Source: Adineta steineri (lineage: Eukaryota > Rotifera > Eurotatoria > Adinetida > Adinetidae). Taken from it: DNA of 64,000 nt. Of the stretch, positions 12,717 to 22,336 are shown one piece after another. A model generated the notes under the pieces. That model saw nothing but the letters and a program-made list of their open reading frames with translations. It was not told the DNA's origin and searched no databases. The stretch spans positions 1-64,000 of the forward strand of contig CAJNOI010000229.1 in assembly GCA_905250115.1 (NCBI GenBank). Direction: 5' to 3'. The first letter of the stretch is position 1. Each line of letters begins with the position of its first letter. A program made the position numbers and the translations under genes.

Positions 12717-12748
12717 ATCGATCTCAACTAAGATTTTTTAATATTTAT

Positions 12749-14128
12749 TCAAGAAGAAATAAGACGATAAGTGATTACAGCAATCGGCAGAACTTGCGTT
12801 AAGCGATAGATAACGTACTCGGATGTATCAGAGACAGTGTTTTGAACTGAATGATGATTTTGTGGCGCGTAGCACAGAGTATTATCCATATGGTTCATGA
12901 TGATTGTTTGACCTAGGATCACCTTATTATAAAACATAATACGTGTGGTGTCATTATCCGCAGGCAGTGTATACTCATGAGACTTCTGTGCATTGTCAGC
13001 AAAATAAGCACCATTACCTACAATAAATAATTTTAAGAATATTCTCCTAATAAGTGCTTTCAACTTACCCAATTGACCATGAGTCTTGAATAAACCATAA
13101 TCAAACCCTTGTTCCATAATTTTCTTCGCTTTATCGGTGTGTATACCGTGAAACAAAAACTGTTCATTCGGGTTATGATCCGGACATGCATTGATAATTA
13201 TTTTTTTCATTGATGCGTAGACAATATCCAGTTCAGAATTATGAACTTGTTCTATACTTATAATGATACTTGGAGTAATTTTTTGCATTTGATTCACAAT
13301 TGTTTTGTAAAGAACTGAGGTGTCTGCTAACAAACTGACGGCAAAGATAGGCTTGATTTGTTGAGGTTTGTTTATTAGTGGGACACCTATCTGCGTCCAT
13401 CCTCGAGTGACCATTTTTTGAATACGACTCATAATAAGTTCATTCATTAAAGGTAGAACGTGAAATTTCTTGCATTGAATGTTCTCAATAATTTGCTTCA
13501 TACTAATGAAACACGGCGATTCACTTAGATCGACACGTTGACTGAGCTCGTTGCATTGGTCACGTTTTACACAAAGATTATTTACATCAAGATCGGGTAT
13601 GCGAAATCCAACATTGCTGTATGGTTCGATCAATTCCAAGGTGAATGGACCTGTAGAATGATACTGATCGAATAGTAACCGATAGGAACGGCGAGAACGA
13701 AACAATTGTGGCTTCATATCGAAAGCATTGATCTCATTGCAAAACTTTTCGACGTCAAAGTACTGGTTCAACGGCATTTTACAGTCGAGATCTGAAGGAA
13801 CCAAAGCTTTCAAAAGAGAAGGGGTACCTGTTAGCGCATCGAATTGGACCCAATTCGAAGGTTGAATTTCTGGTGCAGGGCGAACTCGTTCGTTGGCTAC
13901 GATCCAATCACGAACAAAACCACCTTCGAGATTACAATTAAATTTGCATACAGCTATCCATGCTACCACTTCCATGCGAGACTCGCGTGTCGCTTTTGGA
14001 CCACACACACTCAACCTCAGATCCATGTGAGTGCGTCCACTATCAGCAACGCGTGCAATACGTTCTTCCATTGCTGCTAAATGCGTTCTCAGCTTACCAA
14101 TTAGACAATAACCTACAAGAGGGTACAT
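12749..14128 (-). CDS. PARP-domain protein with nucleotidyltransferase-like N-terminus
   Basis: The frame is open over 459 codons, but 13018-13068 is a 51-bp in-frame intron (GTAAGT...GTAG). Removing it restores the PARP core HGQLGNGAYFADNAQKSHEY, so the coding parts are 12749-13017 and 13069 upward. The C-terminal PARP catalytic domain has the H-Y-E triad: H in FLFHGIHTD, Y in GNGAYFAD, E in DTSEYVIY. The enzyme should therefore bind NAD+ and transfer ADP-ribose. Residues 69-77 (GGFVRDWIV) and 112-117 (SDLDCK) match the GG-x-VRD and D-x-D signatures of the CCA-adding/pol-beta nucleotidyltransferase fold. The true start is uncertain, because CTCTTGTAG at about 14115 looks like an acceptor and an upstream exon may exist. 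It is divergent from the P450 gene. Confidence 0.75.
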   Translation of the reverse strand: MYPLVGYCLIGKLRTHLAAMEERIARVADSGRTHMDLRLSVCGPKATRESRMEVVAWIAVCKFNCNLEGGFVRDWIVANERVRPAPEIQPSNWVQFDALTGTPSLLKALVPSDLDCKMPLNQYFDVEKFCNEINAFDMKPQLFRSRRSYRLLFDQYHSTGPFTLELIEPYSNVGFRIPDLDVNNLCVKRDQCNELSQRVDLSESPCFISMKQIIENIQCKKFHVLPLMNELIMSRIQKMVTRGWTQIGVPLINKPQQIKPIFAVSLLADTSVLYKTIVNQMQKITPSIIISIEQVHNSELDIVYASMKKIIINACPDHNPNEQFLFHGIHTDKAKKIMEQGFDYGLFKTHGQLGKLKALIRRIFLKLFIVGNGAYFADNAQKSHEYTLPADNDTTRIMFYNKVILGQTIIMNHMDNTLCYAPQNHHSVQNTVSDTSEYVIYRLTQVLPIAVITYRLISS

Positions 14129-14844
14129 AAGTTTTCAGATGACATAATGAATACGCGCCACTGATTTGGTTTCTTTCTCATCAACTTTCAGTTAAAAACT
14201 ACGGATAAGACTCGATCGAACAGAAATGCTATCTTAAACAATAGGGACACATCTATCATATGAGCACTGCTGTTAGACTGTAAAGGATGCTACTAGAAAT
14301 TACCTGTTACACAGTGATTTCAATATGTCGATTTAAGAGACTAAAATCATTGTATATAAAGGAAAATATTCCCACTATGAAACAAATAGTGTTACGAACA
14401 ACTGCACACATTTCAATCATGTGTCATGCTTATTTTTCACAGTACAAAGGCACCGCGTCACCTTGAAAATTCCCTGTAGGTATTTTCTTTTGTCAGAAAG
14501 AATCGTTTTCTTCCAACATACAACGACCATACAGGTGAATACTGAGTCATAGAAAAAATAATGCGTATGTTGTCAAATCAACAAACTTTGCAAGAAATTT
14601 GACAACGATTGAGTAATTCACAATATGGCATTTCAGTAGGTAAAAATCCATGAGAATAACTCACAGCGTCTATATATAAAGTTTAACGTTTGACAAAGCA
14701 AATTATCAACAACAGCTTGTCAAAGTCAAACATATGCTAGCAGAAATAATATTAATAATTCCTTACCCATGCTTTACTAAATCACACTGTGAAGAAGTTT
14801 AATCTTTTTAGATTGCATTAAATATAACTGCCGACTTTATTTCA
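14129..14844. other. Divergent intergenic region (PARP-like / P450)
   Basis: This is 0.7 kb between two divergent genes, so it should hold both promoters. There is a TATATATAAAG at about 14670, before the P450 side. No open frame of interest and no repeat element is seen. Confidence 0.4.
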
Positions 14845-16702
14845 ATGGAATTGACTCTCTCTCTAATTTTGATCAATATTGCTTGTATTCTGGCGATATA
14901 TTTGTGAGTATAAATGAAACTTTCCAGAGATGATATGAGTATACTAACGAGTTAAGTCTTGAGGGTGTGGGCATGGGTTTCAGTGTATTCTATTCACACC
15001 CACACTCACACCCTCAAGACTAGAGATTTTTTAGCCGTATTTCATAAAACAATTTATTCAATTAACAGATATTCGATACGCAAGCATCGATACTGGAAAA
15101 AGCAAAACGTTCCTGGTCCGCGACCGTGGCCGTTTTTCGGCACCTATCTCAAACAATTTTTTGTACCATTTCCTGAAACTGAAATGCAATGGTACAACCA
15201 ATATGGAAACATTTATGGGTAAACTAGACATACATAAGTTTCAAATGTTTTCATCTCATTTGTTTCTTTCTTTTTTAGAATTTACGACGGCTCAGAACCA
15301 GGTAACTACAGTGACAAATTAATAGAACAGTTTAAGCTTGTAGGATGTCTATGTTGTTTTTCTAGGCATCATCGTTGGTGATCCTAATCTGATTAAACAA
15401 ATTATGGTGAAAGATTTTCATATTTTTACCAACCGTCGACCCGTCAAAACTACCCATCCGATTATGAGTAAATTCTTATCTTCTCTCGTTGGAGACGAGT
15501 GGAAACGTGTCCGTTCAATAATGACCCCAACTTTTACAAGTGCGAAGATGAAGCGATTATTTCATACCATGAAAAATTCGTCAGATGATATACTAGATCG
15601 ATTGGAACAAGTAGCAACAAGACAAAATGGTGAGATCGATTTGAAGGAATTGTATGGTGACTATACAATGAATGTTATTGCTAAGTGCGCCTTTGCAACA
15701 AAACCTAACAATATTTTTGTACAGAATGCAACTAAGCTATTTACATTTCCATTTTGGCGAAAATTCCTTGACTATGCAGTCCCCATGTGGCTATTAGATT
15801 CTTTGAAATTTACAGTATTACCATCAGATGCAATGGATTTCTTTCGTTCAATTACTGTCGATCTTATTCATCAGCGGCTGAAGTCGAGTGAACATCATGA
15901 TTTTCTTGAACTATTAATGAATGCCAAGAAACTTGGCTCGAATGAAATATCTGATTCAATCAAAGATATCGATAATGCATTTTTCAGAAAACAAACTGAC
16001 GATGAGAGAAATCTAAATCACAATGCTCTGGCTAGCGTACAGTTTCATACCGGCAACAAAACATTAGATGAAGATGAAATATTAGCGCAAAGTGTTCTAT
16101 TTTTTTCGGTTGGTTTCGAAACATCTTCGCAATTGTTAGCTTATTGTACTTACTGTTTATCACTTAACCCTCTCTGTCAGGAACAGTTGCATTATGAAAT
16201 TGAACAAACACTAAACAGTAATCAAAATGAACTTGACTACAACACCGTATCGAAGATGACTTATCTTGATGCGGTTCTTTCTGAAACGCTTCGTCTTTAC
16301 AATCCTGTGTTACGTATGGAACGACAAGCATCTGAAGATTATATTCTAGGAAATACAGGTATTGTCATTAGAAAAGGTATGATTGTTGGAATTCCTGTTT
16401 GGGCACTGCATCATGATCCACAGTACTATCCTGAACCATATGTATTCAAACCGGAACGATTTTCAGCCGAAAATCGAGAACGAATTGTACCGTATACGTA
16501 CTTACCGTTCGGTGCTGGACCAAGAAATTGTATTGGAACACGTTTTGCTTTGTTAGAAACAAAGATAGCTCTTATCAAAGCTCTTTCAAAATATCGGTTT
16601 ATTCCGTCGAAGAACACACAAGTACCACTTCGATTTTTGCCTGTTGGCCGACCTCTGCTTCGATGCGAGCATGTAATTGTTGGTGTTCAGAAACGATGTT
16701 GA
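14845..16702 (+). CDS. Cytochrome P450, CYP3-clan-like
   Basis: CDS is join(14845..14903, 15069..15218, 15279..15301, 15366..16702), 522 aa; all phases fit, and one exon is only 23 bp. Exon 1 encodes the N-terminal ER membrane anchor (LTLSLILINIACILAIYL). The proline hinge is VPGPRPWPFFG. The C-helix region GDEWKRVRSIMTPTFTSAKM resembles CYP3A/CYP clan 3. The I-helix is FFSVGFETSS, the ExxR motif SETLRLYNP, the PERF motif FKPERFSAENR, and the heme-binding loop PFGAGPRNCIGTRF contains the axial cysteine. It is expected to be an ER-bound monooxygenase acting on xenobiotic or lipid substrates. The length is normal for the family, and there is no sign of inactivation. Intron 1 carries a hairpin element. 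Confidence 0.92.
14957..15023. repeat. GTGGG/CACCC hairpin element in P450 intron 1
   Basis: CTTGAGGGTGTGGG at 14958 pairs with CACACCCTCAAGAC at 15007-15021. It is among the best-preserved family members and lies wholly within the intron. Confidence 0.85.
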
Positions 16703-16856
16703 GCATCGTATTTATCCAAATCATGCCTTTCCTTAGCTTCAACTTTTGTATTATATGTTATTATTCATGCATAAATAAATAAATAAACAGGATCACTCAC
16801 ATTCTGAAGTTTTAAGCAAGTTTTTCAGTTGATGCATTGCCGTGTCGACTACCAAC

Positions 16857-16923
16857 GTAAGGGTGTGGGTATGGGCACAGCTTGAAATTAGCACCCTCGC
16901 TTACACCCACCCACCCTCAAGAC
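16857..16923. repeat. GTGGG/CACCC hairpin element
   Basis: Left arm aagggtgtgggtatggg, right arm cacccacccaccctcaagac. It lies just beyond the truncated 3' end of the GPCR pseudogene. Confidence 0.75.
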
Positions 16924-17042
16924 GTCATATTCGCATACCTGCTGGAAAACGAAGTATTGACAAACAAATATGCAATCGTCTGAACAAGACTTTCAACTGC
17001 TTTGCGCTTCGAGCTTTTGACAGTTGTCTCTGTGAGCAGTGT

Positions 17043-17824
17043 TTAGCTACCCATAGCGACTAATGGCATGATTCCAATAAAAATAGAGATTATTTGAATG
17101 AGAAGCATCTATGAAGAGAAGTGTAGAAGCAAAATAGAAATTAGTAGAATTTTAACTTACAAAAGACATTTGTCGCTCGATCTGTTGCCGTGATCGGGAT
17201 TCATTTGCATTATTTCCAAGACGACGGATGTTTCGCAGTGTTAAACAACTAAAAATGCATAGAATACTACCGGGCAAGAAAAATGTGAAGACATATTGGA
17301 GAACCCAAGTCGTATAGTGACAAGAGCTATATTGAAGGCACGAATTTGATGGTATTTAGCATGATATAAGGCGTACCGTGCAACATCCAGAAGATAATAC
17401 TAATGACAATGCACCAGCGAGCAACTCTATGCGTACTTTTTCGTCGATAGTGAGGATCTTGCGATGTGGCCAGAAACTGATTAATAACGGCTGCACATTC
17501 GAGCGTGTGTGTTATTTTGGATAATGATGTTTGTTGTAAATATTGACGTAGTTTGCAGTATACCAACGATGTTCGTGTGGGATCGATGCCGAATCCATCT
17601 GTTAAGATATGCCAAGTTATAACATGACCAATATGAAGGGTACTGAAGATGGCCATCCAAGAAAAGTAAAGGGAACAAGGACTTTTGCGAAGTGTTACTT
17701 TGCGACTCATAAAAATTAGAACAATGAGGATATTTCCAATGACACCAAAAAAAAGAATGATAGACAAGCCGATGATAGTCATATACTGACTTGCGCTTCT
17801 TATACAGGAAACACACGCAGACAT
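17043..17824 (-). pseudogene. Rhodopsin-like GPCR, frameshifted and C-terminally truncated
   Basis: The first frame (17327-17824) encodes TM1 with the GN motif (IILFFGVIGNILIVLIF) through TM4 (IVISIIFWMLHGTPY), then stops at 17327-17329. In the next frame, without a gap, the sequence continues as ECL2 and TM5 (VLQYVFTFFLPGSILCIF) and a basic ICL3, so a one-base shift at about 17325-17335 breaks the gene. A 52-bp intron (17109-17160) leads to a last exon with a short TM6 ending in a stop at 17043-17045; TM7 is absent. An assembly error could explain the frameshift but not the missing TM7. Ligand unknown. Confidence 0.75.
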
Positions 17825-18607
17825 TTTTAACTACTGCTACCGTCTGCTGCTTTACTGGAGTCGTAAAATATTACTTGTGAACGTGATATAATTTCTTCCA
17901 TGACATCTATCTTTCTACAATAATATTAGTCTTTATATGAACGTGTTTTTTTTCTGAATGATAAAAGTATATTTTATTAGAACAACCTATGTATAGAGAA
18001 TTTTATGAGTGTCATGCTTTGATCTTTGGATTCAAAATCTTGATAGTGGGCTAGGACTTGGTAACTATTTGAAAATTATTCAAGTGGTCATGGTTTTGAT
18101 AGTTGATGTAGTTTGTGAGCTAGAGTTTATCCGAAGAACATGATATTTCTTATTGATGAGAGATTTTATTTCGATGAGAAATACGGTTCATATTAACCAT
18201 ATTCAGGGTGTGGGTGTGTGAACGTGTGTGGTTTGCTGTGGATGAAGAAGAGACACCGACACCCGACAATCACAGCACACTCACCCTCACACCCATCTTT
18301 TTTCGCATTACCATATATGAGAAAATATCTGTTTTAGGTCTTCATTGGTAAAGCATTTCCACACCCTCGAAGCGTATTAAGTGATTGTGCTCAAGTTTTT
18401 TTAAGTGCCTACAAATATAGAATAATGAATCTTGAGGGTGGGTGTGGGTGTGTGGATAAGTGTATGTATAGGTTTGTGGCTGTGTGTCTCAACTTATTTA
18501 ACTTCCTACCGCACCCAAATGTACCCCACACCCACACCCGCACCCACACCAAATATTTTCACAAAAACCTTAACCAACTATTCATTTCATCATCAATCTC
18601 AACACAT
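17825..18607. other. Intergenic with two hairpin elements
   Basis: This stretch contains only two GTGGG/CACCC elements, at about 18205-18296 and 18428-18550. The second has long arms (tgagggtgggtgtgggtgtg and cccacacccacacccgcac) around an 80-base centre. No gene is supported. Confidence 0.6.
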
Positions 18608-19645
18608 TTAATTCAAATCAATTTCAAATTTTTGTATACGATGATTTCCTTCATCCACAACATAAAGATTACCGTGAACATCGAATGATAAACCTTTGGG
18701 GAAAATGAACTGATTTGGTTGTTCTCCTTTTCCATTTACACCAACAACAATACTACCTTCGCAAGATCCTTCACACCAACGCATTATTCGATGATTGCAA
18801 GAATCAGTCACATAAACATTACCCAAATGATCAACAATCACTCCTCGAGGATAATACAATTGTGTCAAACTATCCCCTTTACCTTTTCCACCAGCAACAA
18901 CAATACCTTCTTTTGCACCTTTTATCCATTTCATTACACGATGATTATCACGATCTGATACATAAATTGAATGATCTTGATCGACGAAGATATAAGTAGG
19001 AAACTGTAGTTGATTGTGGTGATTTCCTCGTCCATTTCCACCTGCTACTATTGTTCCTTCTGTCTCTCCTTGTTTCCATCGTCTCACTTCATTTTTCCAG
19101 TGGTCAGAAACATAAAGATCTCCATTTTTATCCATTGTTAGACCAAAGCCATAAATGTCAGAAATAATTGTTTCTCCAATCTCATGATTTTGACGGGACC
19201 ATCGTACCACTCGTCTGTTCCATCGATCACAAATAATGAGAGAATCATTCTTTTTATCAACAATCACATCTTTTGGTCGGTTCAATTGATCGCTTCGCTT
19301 TCCTTGCCCATTTCCACCTGCAACTACTTGACCATTCTTTTTTCCATATCTCCATTCAACAATACGATCATTCATCCAATCAGCAATATAAATAGTTTGA
19401 TGATCATCATCAACATAGATACTTTGAGGAACGGAGAGTTGATTTAATTGACTGCCATCTCCGTTTCCTCCAGCAATAGTAACTCCATGTTGTTTCCATT
19501 TGGTGTTGATATTAATATGATTAAAAATAATTGATTGTCCTAAAAGAAAAAAGATTTAGTGTATACCTGAATGAAATTGATAAATAAATGCGAATAGAAG
19601 ACATATTATTTCAAAATGTAATAAACTAAAAATGATAATTTGCAT
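18608..19645 (-). CDS. NHL beta-propeller protein, probably secreted
   Basis: The main exon (18608-19539) encodes a propeller closely related to the tandem NHL pair (AGGNGDGSQLNQL, YVSDRDNHRVMKW, YVTDSCNHRIMRW). Immediately upstream, an ATG at 19645 starts a hydrophobic peptide (MQIIIFSLLHFEIICLLFAF) suited to be a signal peptide. It would be joined through a GT...AG intron of only 27 bp (19540-19566); the phases agree and the join avoids an in-frame stop. The predicted product is 336 aa. Unlike the two tandem copies, it has no N-terminal cytoplasmic/TM exons. If the 27-bp intron is not real, the 5' exon lies elsewhere. A ligand-binding extracellular role is inferred from the fold only. Confidence 0.75.
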
Positions 19646-19696
19646 AAAAATGTATGTTGAGGATTTGTTTTGTTGAATTAGTATGTTGAGAGTAGA

Positions 19697-19775
19697 AGTG
19701 TAAGACGTCAGCCGATTTTTGCTGAAACCGACGGCTGACACTGACATTTTTGCTAGAGCCGACGGCTTACACCTA
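19697..19775. repeat. Short inverted repeat with GTGTAAG..GTC ends
   Basis: AGTGTAAGACGTCAGCCG at the left pairs imperfectly with GCCGACGGCTTACACC at the right, with an internal CGGCTGACACTGAC repeat. It looks like a very small foldback insertion just upstream of the NHL gene. Confidence 0.5.
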
Positions 19776-20228
19776 TAGTTCTCATAGATGTCATAATACC
19801 ATTACCCCGGGTATCGACAGTCAGACGGCAGGATATCCTAGCAAGAGGTCAACGAAAAAAAACTAACATTCCCTCCACACATTACACCAAGGAGTAATGA
19901 CTTCATTACCCCACTAAAAATACATTCATTATAGAAGTTGAGGAATATGAGTGGATTTGGGGTAACGAAGTGGTTACACCAAATCAACTCATATTCCTCA
20001 GCTTTAAAGATATACTGTATGTAAAAAGTTGAGGAATATGAGTGGATTTAGTGTAATCACCTCATTACCCAAATGAAGTATATGTGAAAAGCTGAGGAAT
20101 ATGAGTTGGTTTAGTGTAACCACCTCGTTATCCCAAAAATGAACGATATCATAAAAGCTGAGGAATATGAGTTGATTTGGTGTAACCAGCTCGTTCCCCT
20201 AACAACTGACAACGAGATCAGTAGCCAC

Positions 20229-20440
20229 AGCAACAAGTGTGGGTGTTCGGAAAGCGAGGTCAGTAGGCCCAGCAACAAGTGTGGGTGCTCAGAAAGCCAA
20301 GCCAGTAGGCAAAGCAACAAGTGCGGGTGCTCGGAAAGCCAGGCCTGTAGGCAAAGCAACTAGTGTGAGTGCTTGGAATGCCAGGCCGTTGGGAAAGTGA
20401 GACCAGCAGGCAAAGAAACAACTCACGGTGCTCAAAAGCA
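20229..20440. repeat. 42-bp tandem repeat, about 4-5 units
   Basis: Units begin at about 20229, 20271, 20313 and 20355 and contain AGCAACAAGTG.GGGTG.TCGGAAAGC. A degenerate fifth follows. The array reads through in one + frame as SNKCGCSESQASRQ-type repeats, but there is no supporting gene context, so I treat it as a satellite-like part of the foldback element. Confidence 0.8.
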
Positions 20441-20639
20441 GTGCATCGGCCGCAATATCTCGAAAAAACGACTAACGAAAGACAGATTTCAATCAATCCT
20501 ATTTCATCTACAAAATCCAAATTAATTAAACCGAAGCGCCATAGTCACTTCAACTTCCAGAAAGATCAATGGCAACACTCCTTTTCACAATTAATCTCTA
20601 ACACACATGGCTATTCGAGAATGCTTCCTATTCCCAAAA

Positions 20640-21372
20640 GTTACACATTCCGGAATTGCTGCACCCACCCAATTTAACATCATTCAATTCCGGAATTCCT
20701 TGCATACGATTCCTGCCTTTTCCGGAACAGATCGAATTCGATTCCTGCCAGTTCCGGAATTCCTTCCATCAGATTAATGCTATTCCTGCCGATTCCGGAA
20801 TTACGAAAGGTATGCTTGATGTAGAAACGAACATGGTGAGCGACTTATTCCATTCCGTAGCGGAATTCCGGAATTCGTGCACAATCCGGCTTTTCCGGAA
20901 TCGCCCGGAATAGGCAGGAATTCCGGCTTTTCCGGAATTGCACAGGTTAAACTTCATGTAGAAATGATCTTCTTCAATAATCGAATCGATTTCGTAGCGG
21001 AATTCCGCAATTCGTGCACAATCCGGCTTTTCCAGAATGGCCCGGAATAGGTAGGAGTTCCTGCCTATTGCGTACTTCTTCACGGACCGAGCCTCCCGCA
21101 CACCCACACTATTGTGTTTGCCCATCGAGCGAGCTCCCCGCGCACCCACACTATTGTGCTTGCATACCGACGAAAAGTCTCTATGTTAAGTTTTACGTAA
21201 ATATCAATAGATCGAGCCATTCCGGAATTGGTAGGAATGTGCAGGAATTCCGGAAAAGGTAGGAATCGAATGCATGGAATTCCGGTATAGGCAGGAATCG
21301 AATGCAAGGAATTCCGGAATTGAATTATGTTAAGTTGGGTGAGCCAAGCGATTCCGGAATGTGTAACTTTGC
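20640..21372. repeat. TTCCGGAA-rich inverted repeat pair
   Basis: The stretch at 20640-20760 (TTACACATTCCGGAAT, CACCCA.TTTAACAT, ATTCAATTCCGGAATTCC) recurs inverted at 21245-21369. Between them, GGAATTCCGGAATTC and TTCCGGCTTTTCCGGAAT motifs recur at least ten times in both orientations. It is the core of the foldback element. Confidence 0.8.
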
Positions 21373-21439
21373 GGAATAGGATGACTGCTCGGCTATTCAT
21401 GACAGTTTCGCGAAATAAGCAAATCAATCTATGTCAATG

Positions 21440-21780
21440 ATATATCTAAAGACGAGGAGGTGAAGATGAGATGGAAGACGTTCCTTTTATTGAAAAATCA
21501 GTGGCTATATATAGTCCACAAGAGGATGATGAAATCATCGAGGGAACACAATGAACAAGATGATGAAACCAGAAGAAGGAAAAATGGATAGATCATAAGA
21601 TGATGAATCATTCAGGGAACAGAATGAACAAGATGATGAAATGTATGAGGAGATGTCACTAGAATATGACGTCATAGGATGATGCAATGACAATATGAAG
21701 TAGAAGAAGAAATGAAGAAGGATCACGAGAGTGAACTATGATCACTCCGTGACAATCTAAGAGACAATATCGTTATCCAA
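21440..21780. other. GATGA-rich low-complexity stretch
   Basis: GGGAACA.AATGAACAAGATGATGAAA occurs twice (about 21541 and 21615) within a purine-rich GATGA tract. It lies inside the foldback element near its right arm. No gene is supported. Confidence 0.5.
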
Positions 21781-22336
21781 ACGTTAATGCACCAAATCCA
21801 CTCATATTCCTCAGCTTTCCACATATACTTCAGTTTTGGGTAACGAGGTGGTTACACCAAATCAACTCATATTCCTCAGCTTTTCACATATACTTCATTT
21901 GGGTAACGAGCTGGTTACACGATATCCTGGTGGAGTAACGTTGTAAATGATGTGTTTGTAGAAGAATACCCGGTGTATTGGGATTATGACATCACTCATA
22001 GTTCTAGCGGCTTTATGTTTCGAAAAATGTTGGCTAATCGTTTCATGCATACATTCTTTATGCAGACACAAAATGTCTCTAATTGAAATGAAGTTTTCTA
22101 TTGCAAAAAGAGATTTTAGTCGTGTCATGTTCTACTGTCATAAGGATAAGATATAGATATGATAATGTTTTAAAAGCTAAACTGTACTAGCACACCCAAT
22201 ACCTAGAGATCGAATAAGATCTTACGTCAGACTACTATGGAATATCAACGAGTATTTTGGTATACAGTTGTTCACCTGATGTACTATCCTTATATCAAAT
22301 TTTGGTATCGCGCGAAAAATGAATGAAATACATATC

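Larger units (their letters stand above)
19880..21925. mobile_element. Foldback-type non-autonomous element, about 2 kb
   Basis: The left flank (19939-20195) has five alternating copies of GAGGAATATGAGTTGATTT with GGTGTAACC..CTCGTT. The right flank (21784-21923) has the same units in opposite orientation (AACTCATATTCCTCAGC), giving long terminal inverted repeats. Inside are a 42-bp tandem array, a TTCCGGAATTCC-rich inverted pair, and a duplicated ACCCACACTATTGTG unit at 21105-21160. Short frames within it have no transposase resemblance. Exact termini and target duplication could not be fixed. Confidence 0.65.

Noticed and set aside
16426-16617. Antisense frame over the P450 heme region
   Set aside because: Shadow of a well-supported sense exon.
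20111-20363. Cysteine-containing repetitive frames over the 42-bp array as a repeat protein gene
   Set aside because: Frames are open on both strands only because the unit is a multiple of three; there is no signal peptide, start context or flanking exon, and the array is nested in a foldback element.
21535-21726. Ser-rich minus-strand frame as a small protein
   Set aside because: It is the antisense of a GATGA-rich low-complexity tract inside the foldback element.
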